Shown here: positions 9,976 through 19,064 of the stretch, piece by piece
Position numbering within the stretch: position 1 is the first letter of the stretch
Layout: every line of letters begins with the position of its first letter
Assembly (NCBI RefSeq): GCF_014698835.1
Contig: NZ_JACJTU010000035.1
Location: forward strand, 1 to 64,000
DNA: 64,000 bases
Origin: Nostoc paludosum FACHB-159
Lineage (GTDB): Bacteria; Cyanobacteriota; Cyanobacteriia; Cyanobacteriales; Nostocaceae
Direction of reading: 5' to 3'
The notes under the pieces: model-generated
What the model saw: the letters and a program-made list of their open reading frames with translations, nothing else
Told to the model about the DNA's origin: nothing
Database searches by the model: none
Position numbers and translations under genes: made by a program

Positions 9976-11850
9976 ATGAGGAAATATCTACTAGCCTCTG
10001 CTGGTGGAGCAGGTTTTTTGTGGATAATTGGCGGATTATTACCTGCACAAGCCCTTACTAAATTAAATATTTCGGACGAAAATGCACTAATCGATCGCCA
10101 TCCGGTCAGCTACAATCAAACTGATTATTTTGTAGCTCAAGAATTGAATCCAAAAGATTTATCCTCAATCAATCAAGAACAAAAAAATGAAAATTTAGGG
10201 TTAGATAATACTGCTAACTCTTTGCCAGAAATCACACCAAAACCAGCAAATTCATCTCCATCATCAGAGAAACTTGCACAAGTAACATCTGTAACACAAT
10301 TATCTGATGTACAACCCACTGATTGGGCTTTTCAAGCACTACAATCTGTGGTGGAGCGCTATGGTTGTATCGCCGGTTATCCCAATCTTACCTATCGCGG
10401 CAATCGGGCACTGACTCGCTACGAATTTGCAGCTGGCTTAAATGCTTGCCTAGATAGAGTCAACGAGCTAATTGCTACAGCAACCGGTGATTTGGTCAAT
10501 AAAGAAGATTTAGCGACCTTGCAAAAATTACAAGAACAATTTGCTGCGGAATTGACAACATTGCGCGGTCGTGTAGATGCAGTAGAAGCGCGGACAGCAG
10601 AAATAGAAGCAAATCAGTTTTCTACTACTACTAAACTCAATGGTGAGGCTATTATTGCTGCTATTGGTGCTACCGGTGGCGCTCCTGATACGGACGATCC
10701 GAATATCATCCTAGTTAATAGAGTGCGGTTAAATCTGACCACTAGCTTTACAGGTAAAGATTTATTAATTACTGGTTTGCAAGCTTACAACTTTTTAGGC
10801 GGAACAGATGGTAGTGGTAGCCTGCAACAAAGTTTAGGATTAGCTTCGCCTTTACTGAGTTCTAGTAGCGCTCGTACCAGTTTTGAACCGCAATTTCCTG
10901 GGGTTAACGTCAATACTTTGTCCACCTTCGGGGCAAATAGCGTACAGCTTTACAAATTGCTGTATATTTTTCCCGTTGCTAAAAAATTAACCTTATTTGC
11001 GGGAACTGCGGCGGAAACATCAGATGCTTTTCCAGCAATTACACCTTTTTATGGTGAGGGACAAGAATCAATTTCTCGTTTTGCTGGTTTAAATCCTGTG
11101 TTACGTGTCTCTGGTGGAACTTCTGGTTCTGGTTTAGCATCGGCGGCAGGATTTATTTATACTGTTTCCCCAAACCTAGATTTCAGAGCTTTATATGGTA
11201 GCGTCAATGCTAACCTTCCTCAAAAATCTGCAAATGAAGCATTACCAGGGGTTTCCACTACACCATTAGGAGGAGGTTTTTTCAGTGGTAGTAGTGTTAT
11301 AGCCGCACAGTTAACCTTCAAGCCCACCCGTGACCTTGATATTGGTCTGAACTATGCTAACAGCTACCACGAAATCAATATTTTAGGTACAGGATTAATT
11401 AGCAGTGACATCGGTGCTTTAGGTGGTGTAGCAGCTGGCACACCAGTGAAGCTCAACTCTGTTGGGGGTACTTTGACATGGCGATTTTCTCCCAAGATAG
11501 CCTTATCTGGCTACGGTGCAGCACTGTTTGTTGATGATTCTTCTGGAGATGTTGATGCTTCCACTACCTTTACAAGTTGGATGGTGGGAGTCCACTTCAG
11601 TGACTTATTCAAATCAGGAAACAATGCGGGAATTATTTTTGGTCAACCGCTTTACCGTAGTGATGCTAGTGGTGCGGCTGTACTTGGTTCAAACCGAGCT
11701 ACCCCTTATCATTTAGAAGGGTATTATCGCGTCAAGCTCAGTGATAACATTAGCATTACCCCTGGTGCATTTGTTCTGTTTAACCCAGAGGGTGACAGCA
11801 GAAACGAAACAACAACGGTAGGTGTCCTGCGGACTACTTTTACGTTTTAA
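9976..11850 (+). CDS. SLH-domain porin (cyanobacterial OprB-type, iron-uptake porin group)
   Basis: 624 residues from the ATG at 9976, chosen because GGGAG sits 7 bases before it; a TTG 12 bases upstream is in frame but less likely. A signal peptide (KYLLASAGGAGFLWIIGG, cleavage near AQA) is followed by an SLH domain (about 105-165, including ALTRYEFAAGLNACL) that binds peptidoglycan-linked polymer, a short coiled coil (LVNKEDLATLQKL onward), and a porin barrel ending in aromatic TTFTF, the usual outer-membrane C terminus. Such porins mediate passive uptake of small solutes and inorganic ions across the outer membrane. The exact substrate cannot be read from sequence. Confidence 0.88.
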   Translation: MRKYLLASAGGAGFLWIIGGLLPAQALTKLNISDENALIDRHPVSYNQTDYFVAQELNPKDLSSINQEQKNENLGLDNTANSLPEITPKPANSSPSSEKLAQVTSVTQLSDVQPTDWAFQALQSVVERYGCIAGYPNLTYRGNRALTRYEFAAGLNACLDRVNELIATATGDLVNKEDLATLQKLQEQFAAELTTLRGRVDAVEARTAEIEANQFSTTTKLNGEAIIAAIGATGGAPDTDDPNIILVNRVRLNLTTSFTGKDLLITGLQAYNFLGGTDGSGSLQQSLGLASPLLSSSSARTSFEPQFPGVNVNTLSTFGANSVQLYKLLYIFPVAKKLTLFAGTAAETSDAFPAITPFYGEGQESISRFAGLNPVLRVSGGTSGSGLASAAGFIYTVSPNLDFRALYGSVNANLPQKSANEALPGVSTTPLGGGFFSGSSVIAAQLTFKPTRDLDIGLNYANSYHEINILGTGLISSDIGALGGVAAGTPVKLNSVGGTLTWRFSPKIALSGYGAALFVDDSSGDVDASTTFTSWMVGVHFSDLFKSGNNAGIIFGQPLYRSDASGAAVLGSNRATPYHLEGYYRVKLSDNISITPGAFVLFNPEGDSRNETTTVGVLRTTFTF

Positions 11851-11933
11851 GGAAGTAGGGAGATAACAATTCAAAATTAAAAATTCAAAACTTGTACTGA
11901 GCTTGTCGAAGTATTCAAAATTAAAGACATTTT

Positions 11934-11958
11934 GAGTCGGGGATTTAAACCCCGACTC
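11934..11958. repeat. GAGTCGGGG hairpin between porin and hydrolase genes
   Basis: GAGTCGGGG and CCCCGACTC form a perfect 9-bp stem around ATTTAAA. It sits 84 bases after the porin stop and may act as a terminator or be a small dispersed repeat. Just before it lies a CTTGTACTGAGCTTGTCGAA repeat fragment related to copies near 28380 and 45068. Confidence 0.65.
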
Positions 11959-11986
11959 CGGTTGTAAGTCCGAAATTATCAGATTC

Positions 11987-13663
11987 ATGCTGAAAATTCT
12001 CCCCAAACAAACAGCCTCCATGCACACCCGCGACGGTGTTCGCCTGGATGCAGACATCTATCGCCCAGATGCTGATGGTGAATTTCCGGTATTATTAATG
12101 CGACAACCCTATGGTAGAGCGATCGCGTCTACTGTTGTCTATGCCCACCCTACTTGGTATGCTGCCCACGGCTACATCGTCGTTATTCAAGATGTCCGAG
12201 GACGCGGTACTTCTGAAGGCGAATTTCAATTATTTGCTCACGAAATTTTAGATGGCGAAGATACAGTAAATTGGGCAGCAAATTTACCTGGTAGTAATGG
12301 CAAAGTTGGCATGTATGGGTTTTCCTATCAAGGAATGACTCAGCTATGTGCCGCAGTTAATCAACCAAGCGCCCTCCTAACAATTTGCCCTGCCATGATT
12401 GGCTATGATTTATATACCGATTGGGCTTATGAAGGAGGCGCATTTTGTTTACAAACTAACCTCGCTTGGGCAATTCAATTAGCTACAGAAACCGCCCGTT
12501 TGCGAGGAAATAAAACAGTTTATCAAGCTTTATTTGCCGCTTCTCGTAATTTACCTTTAACTAATCCAGAAATTCTCCAACAACTTGCCCCACATTCCTT
12601 TTATCATGAGTGGCTAGCACATTCTCAACCAGATGAATATTGGGAAAAACTTTCACCCAAACACCACTTGCAAGCTGTTGATTTGCCCATGTTCCATATC
12701 GGAGGATGGTTTGATACTTATCTACGGGGCACTCTACATTTATATAAAGATATGGCAGCCCGTAGCACTAAACCCCAACATTTGTTAGTCGGGGCTTGGG
12801 CGCATTTACCTTGGGGTCGTAAAGTCGGGGAAATTGACTTTGGCGCTAAAGCCGCCAGTCCCGTAGATAAAATGCAAATTCGCTGGTTTGACCAATTTCT
12901 CAAAGGTGAAAATACAGGTTTATTGCACGAATCCCCCGTTTGCCTATTTGAAATGGGAACCAATATTTGGCGCACTTTCCCCAAATTTCCCACACCAATA
13001 CACAAATCCTACTTCTTGTCAACAACCGGACTTGCCAGCATCCGCGAAGACTCCGGAACCCTAACCCCCAACCCCCAGTCCCCAGTCCCCAATACCTTCG
13101 ATGTATTAGTCCACGACCCTTGGCGCCCAGTTCCGGCCTTAGGCGGTCATGCCGGAATTCCTGCGGGTGTATTTGAGCGATCGCATCTTGATTGCCGTTC
13201 CGATGTCTTAACTTACACCAGCGAACCACTAGGAGAAGATTTACATTTAGCAGGGGATGTGGCGGTGGAAATCTACTGTACTGCCGACCAACCGAGTTAT
13301 GATTTGTCTGCTGTCCTATCAGAAGTACATCCCGATGGACGAGTGTATAATTTGACCCAAGGCTATGTACATTGTCGAGATGTTAACGCCTCTACAAAAA
13401 TTCAGCTACAAGCGACTTGTGCGCGAATTGCCAAAGGAAACGCCCTGCGTCTGAGTTTAAGCGCAGCGTGTTTTCCAGCCTACGCAATGAATTCTGGAAA
13501 CGGTACAATTACCAGCAGCGACAGTTTACCAGAAGCTCAGATTATCACGTTAACTGTGAATTGTGGAGGCCAGTTTAATTCTCATCTTTTATTACCTGTA
13601 GTCTCAGAGGGGGATGAGAGAGACGTGGGGACGCGGGGACGCAAAGACGCGGAGAACAACTAA
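11987..13663 (+). CDS. CocE/NonD-family hydrolase (X-Pro dipeptidyl-peptidase/cocaine-esterase type)
   Basis: 558 residues. The alpha/beta-hydrolase core has the nucleophile Ser113 in GFSYQG, an acid in GGWFDTY and a histidine in GAWAHLPWG. The RGRGTSEG motif and the C-terminal jelly-roll domain (SEVHPDGRVYNLTQG) are hallmarks of the CocE/NonD family, which cleaves ester or acyl bonds; the substrate is unknown. Two stretches look repeat-derived: a TPNPQSPVPN linker near residues 357-366 encoded by CCCCAGTCCCC units, and the C-terminal tail (RDVGTRGRKDAENN) encoded by GGGGACGC units. Neither affects the catalytic residues. The stop codon touches a heptamer array. Confidence 0.85.
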   Translation: MLKILPKQTASMHTRDGVRLDADIYRPDADGEFPVLLMRQPYGRAIASTVVYAHPTWYAAHGYIVVIQDVRGRGTSEGEFQLFAHEILDGEDTVNWAANLPGSNGKVGMYGFSYQGMTQLCAAVNQPSALLTICPAMIGYDLYTDWAYEGGAFCLQTNLAWAIQLATETARLRGNKTVYQALFAASRNLPLTNPEILQQLAPHSFYHEWLAHSQPDEYWEKLSPKHHLQAVDLPMFHIGGWFDTYLRGTLHLYKDMAARSTKPQHLLVGAWAHLPWGRKVGEIDFGAKAASPVDKMQIRWFDQFLKGENTGLLHESPVCLFEMGTNIWRTFPKFPTPIHKSYFLSTTGLASIREDSGTLTPNPQSPVPNTFDVLVHDPWRPVPALGGHAGIPAGVFERSHLDCRSDVLTYTSEPLGEDLHLAGDVAVEIYCTADQPSYDLSAVLSEVHPDGRVYNLTQGYVHCRDVNASTKIQLQATCARIAKGNALRLSLSAACFPAYAMNSGNGTITSSDSLPEAQIITLTVNCGGQFNSHLLLPVVSEGDERDVGTRGRKDAENN

Positions 13664-13711
13664 TGCCCCATGCCCTATGCCCTATGCCCTATGCCCTATG
13701 CCCTATGCCCT
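13663..13711. repeat. ATGCCCT heptamer tandem array
   Basis: One ATGCCCC followed by six perfect ATGCCCT units. This is a short tandemly repeated repetitive (STRR) heptamer array as known from heterocystous cyanobacteria. It lies between two convergent genes and supplies the stop codon and last residues of the Ap4A phosphorylase gene. Confidence 0.95.
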
Positions 13712-14604
13712 ATGACACCAACACTCTTCAAAATATTCATCGGCCCTTGGTCTTTGAGGAGTTGCATTTCTTCAGCATTCTTTACTAGCAAGGCACCGGC
13801 GAATCCTAATGAATTCACCGAGATGGTGTGGAAATGTTCTTGCGATCGCGGTACAATCATCATCCATTCTCGTGTCATCAGCAAATTGTAAGCACCCAAT
13901 TGCGTTGTATTTAAACCTACAGCCTCTAACAAGGTACGATAAACTGCCAATGTTGCTTCACCCCCAGTGAATGGAGACTCCACCCACTGAGGATTTAAGG
14001 GTGCGAAGGCATGTAAAAAAGGAAGTTTTGGTAAAGTTGCGGTAGAGTTTTGAAATTGTGCCTCCCTTAACAGAGGTTCAATAGGTATCTGCAATCCTGA
14101 AGGTGCAAGTGGTAGCGGGACTAATTGCAAGTGTTTATGTCGCTGACTAGCACCTGCGAGTTTGCCACTGTTGTAGAATCCTAAACCGTCAAAATCAGCT
14201 AGACATGCCCACATGGCAGTAAAATCTTCCAAAGTGAGTAGACTTTCCTGTTCTTCAAAGGCACGGGTGATAATTAGTAGATGATAATCAACAACATTGA
14301 ATTTATTTAAAATACATACATGAGTATCAGAAATATCCGCCACAAATAAATCTTCTTCATAAGGTAAGAAAGGATTAAATTCTTGACCGGAAGTAGCAGA
14401 TTGTTTTTCCTGTTTTTCTTTGGCTGCTTTTTTACGATTTAAATTAGACAAAATCCGCACTAAAAAACGCACGTCATCTTGTTCCACAAACTCAAATTCC
14501 GTCGGTATTGATAGCAGCGCCCCACATTTCAAAGCATGTTCAGTCCGTTCTTTGACACTTGTCCATAAAGTACCAGGCTGAAGTAATATTTTTCCTTGTC
14601 CCAT
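13696..14604 (-). CDS. ATP adenylyltransferase (Ap4A phosphorylase)
   Basis: 302 residues. The HIT-superfamily motif appears as RHKHLQLVPLP (H-x-H-x-Q), the nucleotidyl-transfer histidine motif of Ap4A phosphorylases, which split diadenosine tetraphosphate into ATP and ADP. The family's C-terminal domain (NLLMTREWMMIVPRS) is present, and the length matches bacterial homologues. The last residues (GHRA) and the TAG stop are encoded by the downstream ATGCCCT array, so the natural end has been overwritten. It is convergent with the CocE-type gene and overlaps the repeat only. Confidence 0.88.
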   Translation of the reverse strand: MGQGKILLQPGTLWTSVKERTEHALKCGALLSIPTEFEFVEQDDVRFLVRILSNLNRKKAAKEKQEKQSATSGQEFNPFLPYEEDLFVADISDTHVCILNKFNVVDYHLLIITRAFEEQESLLTLEDFTAMWACLADFDGLGFYNSGKLAGASQRHKHLQLVPLPLAPSGLQIPIEPLLREAQFQNSTATLPKLPFLHAFAPLNPQWVESPFTGGEATLAVYRTLLEAVGLNTTQLGAYNLLMTREWMMIVPRSQEHFHTISVNSLGFAGALLVKNAEEMQLLKDQGPMNILKSVGVIGHRA

Positions 14605-14978
14605 TTTTATTCCTTCAAGTATGGTTAGATATTATATAAGAATTCAGAATTCAAAGTTAAGAAGACTTTGACACCAGAATCAGGGTCTATAAGATTTTCT
14701 CTAGGCACAAGGGGTAGGATATGTAGCTTAAGTTGTTGAGTAGCGATATCAAAAAACAATAATATTTAAAATCCAAAATTTCAAATTTACGTCGCGAATT
14801 CTGAATATACCCATGACTAAAGTCATGAGTTTCAATGGTGCACAGTTGCCATTATGGCTGCGGAGTTACTTAGTAGTAAAAAACTAAACCTTTCACAATA
14901 ACGTAATACCTCTGCAACAAAACTGTCATAAATAATATCTACATTAGTAATACATATTCGATATGCTTCCAAACAGCA
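14605..14978. other. divergent intergenic region
   Basis: This region separates the Ap4A phosphorylase and DegQ-type protease starts, so it should carry both promoters. A short imperfect palindrome CATGACTAAAGTCATG (about 14812-14827) and GAATTC-rich repeat fragments are visible. No gene or firm promoter motif is seen. Confidence 0.5.
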
Positions 14979-16241
14979 ATGCAAAACCAATCTCGTGATG
15001 GAGAACACCCATCAAATAGCATTTTATCCCACACTGCTGACGCCAAATACCATAATCCAGCACCCTGGAAAAAGGCTGCGGCCTCTCTATCGCTGGTGCT
15101 ACTGGGATCGGGTATGACATTGGCAGGTGGCTATCTGGCTGGACATCAAGAGCAAGTGTCTGAGACTGCATCTAATTTGGCAGTCGGTCGAGTCAATGCT
15201 GCTCCTCCATTACCAGCCACCACAGATCCGAATTTTGTGACACAGGTGGTGCAAAAGGTAGGGCCAGCAGTAGTACGAATCAACTCCTCCCGAACCGTAA
15301 AAACCCAGTTACCAGATGAATTCAACGATCCGTTTTTTCAGCGCTTTTTTGGTTCCCAACTACCACAATCACAAGAAAGGGTAGAACGGGGTACTGGTTC
15401 AGGTTTTGTCATCAGTGCTGATGGTCGTATTCTCACGAACGCCCACGTGGTAGATGGGGCGGATACTGTGACGGTGACACTCAAGGATGGGCGCACCTTG
15501 CAAGGTAAGGTGCTAGGAAAAGATGAGTTAACCGATGTGGCTGTGGTCAAGATTCAAGCGGATAATCTACCGACAGTAGCTTTGGGTAACTCAGACCAAC
15601 TGCAACCAGGAGAATGGGCGATCGCGATCGGTAATCCCCTTGGCCTGGATAATACAGTAACAACCGGAATCATCAGCGCTACTGGACGCAGTAGCAATCT
15701 AATCGGCGCTCCCGATAAGCGAGTAGAGTATATTCAAACTGATGCTGCAATTAATCCCGGTAACTCTGGCGGCCCTCTGCTCAATTACCGTGGTGAAGTA
15801 ATTGGCATGAATACAGCCATTATCCAAGGTGCCCAAGGATTAGGCTTTGCCATTCCCATCAACACAGCACAACGTATTTCTAGTCAATTAATAGCTACAG
15901 GTAAAGTTCAACATCCTTATTTAGGAATTCAGATGGTGGGGTTAACGCCTCAGTTAAAACAAAGTATTAACTCAGATCCTAATAGTGGTTTGAGTGTCAA
16001 TGAAGATAAAGGTGTATTAGTTGTAAAAGTTATGCCGAATTCCCCAGCCGCTAAAGCTGGAATACGCGCTGGTGATGTCATCCAAAAGCTAGGCGGTCAA
16101 TCAGTTACAGATGCTAGCAGCGTCCAAAAGGCCGTCGAAAATAGCCAAGTCGGTGGAGATTTACGCCTAGAGTTACGCCGCAATGGGCAAAATCTTAACC
16201 TAGCTGTGCAGCCTGGTGCCTTCCCTAGTGAAGTACAATAA
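14979..16241 (+). CDS. DegQ/HtrA-type periplasmic serine protease (HhoA/HhoB/HtrA family)
   Basis: 420 residues. One N-terminal membrane or signal segment (AAASLSLVLLGSGMTLAGGYL) is followed by a trypsin-like domain with the complete catalytic triad: His156 in TNAHVVDG, Asp186 in LTDVAVV and Ser263 in GNSGGPL. A single PDZ domain follows (about 310-410, GVLVVKVMPNSPAAKAG). One PDZ and the FFQRFFG loop are typical of the cyanobacterial HtrA/HhoA/HhoB group, which degrades damaged proteins in the periplasm or lumen under heat and light stress. Which of the three paralogues it is cannot be decided here. A strong terminator follows. Confidence 0.9.
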   Translation: MQNQSRDGEHPSNSILSHTADAKYHNPAPWKKAAASLSLVLLGSGMTLAGGYLAGHQEQVSETASNLAVGRVNAAPPLPATTDPNFVTQVVQKVGPAVVRINSSRTVKTQLPDEFNDPFFQRFFGSQLPQSQERVERGTGSGFVISADGRILTNAHVVDGADTVTVTLKDGRTLQGKVLGKDELTDVAVVKIQADNLPTVALGNSDQLQPGEWAIAIGNPLGLDNTVTTGIISATGRSSNLIGAPDKRVEYIQTDAAINPGNSGGPLLNYRGEVIGMNTAIIQGAQGLGFAIPINTAQRISSQLIATGKVQHPYLGIQMVGLTPQLKQSINSDPNSGLSVNEDKGVLVVKVMPNSPAAKAGIRAGDVIQKLGGQSVTDASSVQKAVENSQVGGDLRLELRRNGQNLNLAVQPGAFPSEVQ

Positions 16242-16270
16242 CAGTTTTTGAGTCAAGGTGAAATTTTAAG

Positions 16271-16299
16271 GATGGGTGTTGCACCCGTCCTTTTTTTTT
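16271..16299 (+). terminator. Rho-independent terminator of the HtrA-type gene
   Basis: GGATGGGTG and CACCCGTCC form a 9-bp stem with one G-U pair and a 3-base loop, followed by a run of eight or more T. It begins 29 bases after the stop codon. Confidence 0.92.
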
Positions 16300-16583
16300 C
16301 AGGCGATGAAGGTGGGTAATAAGTAGAAGGCAGGGGGGCAGGAGGAAAAAGCTAATTTACAATTATCTGAATTCTGAATTATGAATTTTTACAACTAAAG
16401 AATCATTTTTAAATTTTTTCTTTATGACATTAGTCACGTTTTAATTAATTACCTTTTTCACTGGTGTATATTTCTCTTCAATTTTAGTATTTACTTGTCC
16501 AAGAGATTAAAAAAACAGAATTCAGAAGTCAGGATACAGAATTTTCTTGCTTGTATTCTGGTGTAGCTTGGCGATAAATAAAT

Positions 16584-16639
16584 AGGTTGAAATCCCCACT
16601 AAATTTTAAATTTGGTTTAAATTTGGTGGTCTGAAATTA
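16584..16639. repeat. CCCCACTAAATTT hairpin repeat
   Basis: GGTTGAAATCCCCACTAAAT at the left faces AAATTTGGTGGTCTGAAATTA at the right, giving an imperfect stem. The same family is seen at 52606-52664 and inside the 9605-9707 element. The rest of 16300-16701 is AT-rich with CTGAATT heptamer remnants and no gene. Confidence 0.65.
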
Positions 16640-16701
16640 TCCAAAAGTCTAAGCTTAGGCTTCCTCACCACAGACAGCAGTTACTTTAAATGGGGTAAGC
16701 A

Positions 16702-16892
16702 GGAAGTGTGGGAGGTGTGGGAGGTGTGGGAGGTGTGGGAGGTGTGGGAGGTGTGGGAGGATGGGGAAGAAATCTTTCCCCCCTCTCTCCCCACACTCCC
16801 CACACTCCCCTCTCTCCCCCATCTCCCCCATCTCCCCACACTCCCCACACTTCCCCATCTCCCCAATCACCAGCCCCCAGTCCCCAGTCCCT
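16702..16892. repeat. second GGGAGGTGT / CCCCACACT bipartite repeat
   Basis: Six or so GGGAGGTGT units, then a central short palindrome (GGGGAAGA...TCTTTCCCC), then CCCCACACTCCCC, CCCCATCT and CCCCAGTCCCC units. It has the same design as 1-245 and again abuts the stop codon of a minus-strand gene. Several frames are open through it in both directions purely from composition. Confidence 0.9.
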
Positions 16893-16893
16893 C

Positions 16894-17952
16894 TTAAACC
16901 AGAGCTACTGCTGGTTGCTGCCAGCGTCCTACTGCCTTACCAATTACCGCTAATTCTTGCATCAATTTATCAAAACGGTCTGGTGTCAGAGATTGGGGGC
17001 CATCAGATAAAGCTTTGGCAGGGTTGGGGTGAACCTCAATCATAAGAGAATCAGTACCAGCTGCGATCGCTGCCATTGCCATTGAAGGTACAAACTCAGA
17101 CCAGCCTACGCCGTGGCTTGGGTCAATCATGATTGGTAGGTGAGTTAACTTACGCAACACTGGCACTACTGATAAATCCAGTGTATTTCGTGTATACTGA
17201 CGGTCAAAGGTACGTATTCCTCTTTCACACAAAATCACATTGGAATTGCCAGCTGCCAAAATATACTCGGCTGCCATTAACCAATCTTCAATTGTAGCCG
17301 CCATTCCCCGCTTCAATAGGACTGGTTTTGGCTGCGCTCCCACTTTTTTGAGCAAGGAGAAATTCTGCATATTCCTTGCCCCTACCTGAATCACATCTGC
17401 AATTTCAGCAATTCTATCCAGGTCAACGGCATCCATGACTTCTGTAATAATACCTAGTCCGCTGACTTCCCGCGCCTTTGCCAATAATTCCAAAGCACTG
17501 TCGCCGTGTCCTTGGAAAGCGTAAGGTGAAGTCCGGGGTTTGTATGCACCTCCCCGCAAAAACTTTGCTCCTGCGGCTTTGACGCGGCGTGCCGTCTCTA
17601 CAATCATTTCTTCGTTTTCTACGGAGCAGGGGCCGGCTACCACTATTAAAGGGTGGTGTTCGCCAAATACCACTGTTTCATTCGGTAGATTAACCACCAC
17701 TTCTGAAGCTTCACCGTGGCGAAACTGGCGACTAGCACGTTTGTAAGGCTGCTCTACCCGTAACACCTGCTCAATCCAAGGACTAAGTTCTTGAATTTGT
17801 AGCGGATCTAAGCTGGCAGTTTCACCTACTAGACCAATAACTACTTTGTGTTTACCAACAATTTTTTCTGGAGTTAACCCCCAACTACTTAGTTCCTCAT
17901 CAATGCGGTTTATTTCCGCCTCTGGGGAACCACTTTTCATTACTATAATCAT
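16894..17952 (-). CDS. aroF: 3-deoxy-7-phosphoheptulonate (DAHP) synthase
   Basis: 352 residues. The N-terminal ferredoxin-like domain (about 1-70) precedes the barrel with VVAGPCSVE, KFLRGGAYKPRTSP, KRGMAATIEDW, LCERGIRTFD and MIDPSHGVG, the standard substrate- and metal-binding motifs of the AroF/AroA-beta type enzyme. It condenses erythrose-4-phosphate and phosphoenolpyruvate, the first step of the shikimate pathway to aromatic amino acids. The length and start are normal. It is a single gene whose 3' end borders a low-complexity repeat array that may serve as its terminator. Confidence 0.95.
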   Translation of the reverse strand: MIIVMKSGSPEAEINRIDEELSSWGLTPEKIVGKHKVVIGLVGETASLDPLQIQELSPWIEQVLRVEQPYKRASRQFRHGEASEVVVNLPNETVVFGEHHPLIVVAGPCSVENEEMIVETARRVKAAGAKFLRGGAYKPRTSPYAFQGHGDSALELLAKAREVSGLGIITEVMDAVDLDRIAEIADVIQVGARNMQNFSLLKKVGAQPKPVLLKRGMAATIEDWLMAAEYILAAGNSNVILCERGIRTFDRQYTRNTLDLSVVPVLRKLTHLPIMIDPSHGVGWSEFVPSMAMAAIAAGTDSLMIEVHPNPAKALSDGPQSLTPDRFDKLMQELAVIGKAVGRWQQPAVALV

Positions 17953-18311
17953 GTCAATGTTCCTGATTTACTGAGTAAATTCTTCTGTAAATGGACGTAG
18001 TTTTATTGTTACGTATTTGCCTAATTAGGAATAGTTCAAACTAAGTTTATTTACAAAATAAATGGACAGAATATACTAGTCAGTAAAATTACTATTATAT
18101 TAATTAATATTTAGTATAAATTATCTATAGTATTTAAATTGTGAAGCAGAATTCAGGAGTCAGAATTTATACTAAGTTGCGTTCTAACAGAATATTTTTA
18201 CTAAAGCTGTTGGCGCATCTCTACAACAGGCTACTGACAATTTTTTTGTAAGGGAGTGGCAGTTTCCAATCCCCCACTTCTGGTTCTGAATTCTGAATTC
18301 TGAATTCTTCT
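17953..18311. other. intergenic region with repeat fragments
   Basis: AT-rich leader of the DAHP synthase gene. It carries an ATACTAAGTTGC repeat end near 18168 and three tandem CTGAATT heptamers at 18286-18306, just beyond the stop of the PAM68-like gene. No gene is seen. Confidence 0.6.
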
Positions 18312-18782
18312 TCAAGAGTTTTTTTGCCGAGTTTCTCGCCAAACTGCCACCATTCGTCCCCAATTAGTGCCGAATTCACCCAAACCCAGCAGACTTCCGG
18401 CTGTTTCTTCATCCCAAGAGGCAGAGAGAACGCCATAAGTTATCCCTAAAACGCCCAAACCAAATAATCCCATGTTTACCAATAACACGGCAATGGGAGC
18501 TAGTTTGATGTTGGCGTAGGTGGCAAGCAGATAGCTCGCAATCAAGGTGCTAATGCCCAAAGCTGTTGGTACACCACAAAACACAGCTACCCGTCGAACC
18601 ATCCGCTGGCTGACTACTTTCGGAATCGCCATTTCTTCTTTGGTGTAAGGCGGCTTCCTATCAGGTTGGTTGCTGGATTTTTGTGGCGTTGCTGCTGGTT
18701 TAGCTTGAGCTTTTACGGGTTTTTGGCGCTTTTTGTTTGGTTCAAAAGGCAAGCGATTGCGTTCTGATTCTTCAGCAGACAT
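18312..18782 (-). CDS. PAM68-like photosystem II assembly factor (DUF3464)
   Basis: 156 residues: a basic, Pro/Lys-rich N-terminal half (RLPFEPNKKRQKP, then repeated Lys/Ala/Gln residues), then two membrane helices (VFCGVPTALGISTLIASYLL and IAVLLVNMGLFGLGVLGITY) and a C-terminal SASWDEE...LGLGEF segment. This layout matches PAM68, which is known to aid early photosystem II and chlorophyll-protein assembly in thylakoids. It lies 12 bases after rpsO and is probably co-transcribed with it. Confidence 0.85.
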   Translation of the reverse strand: MSAEESERNRLPFEPNKKRQKPVKAQAKPAATPQKSSNQPDRKPPYTKEEMAIPKVVSQRMVRRVAVFCGVPTALGISTLIASYLLATYANIKLAPIAVLLVNMGLFGLGVLGITYGVLSASWDEETAGSLLGLGEFGTNWGRMVAVWRETRQKNS

Positions 18783-18794
18783 AAGCGATCGCCT

Positions 18795-19064
18795 CTAACC
18801 CCGAATACCGAGACGAGCAATCAAAGCTAGATACTTTTCCCGATTTTCCTTTTGGATATAAGCTAGAAGACGCTTGCGTTGACCAATTAGCTTCAACAGT
18901 CCCCGCCGGGAAGAATGGTCTTTTTTATTTGCCTGGAGATGTTCGCTGAGGCGGTTGATCCGCTCAGTTAGCATGGCAACTTGAACATCGGCTGAACCAG
19001 TGTCGGTTTCGTGAACTTGGTAGTTGGAAATTATTTCTTGTTTCCGCAGTTGCGTCAGAGCCAT
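18795..19064 (-). CDS. rpsO: 30S ribosomal protein S15
   Basis: 89 residues, the normal S15 length. The characteristic blocks are ETDTGSADVQVAMLTERI, HSSRRGLLKLIGQRKRLL and a C terminus ending in LGIRG. S15 is a primary 16S rRNA-binding protein of the small subunit. It is first in a probable two-gene unit with the PAM68-like gene. Confidence 0.97.
   Translation of the reverse strand: MALTQLRKQEIISNYQVHETDTGSADVQVAMLTERINRLSEHLQANKKDHSSRRGLLKLIGQRKRLLAYIQKENREKYLALIARLGIRG

Noticed and set aside
11840..11870. GGAAGTAGGG resembling part of the glutamine (glnA) riboswitch
   Set aside because: The other conserved elements of the motif are missing and it lies after the porin stop, not before a nitrogen gene.
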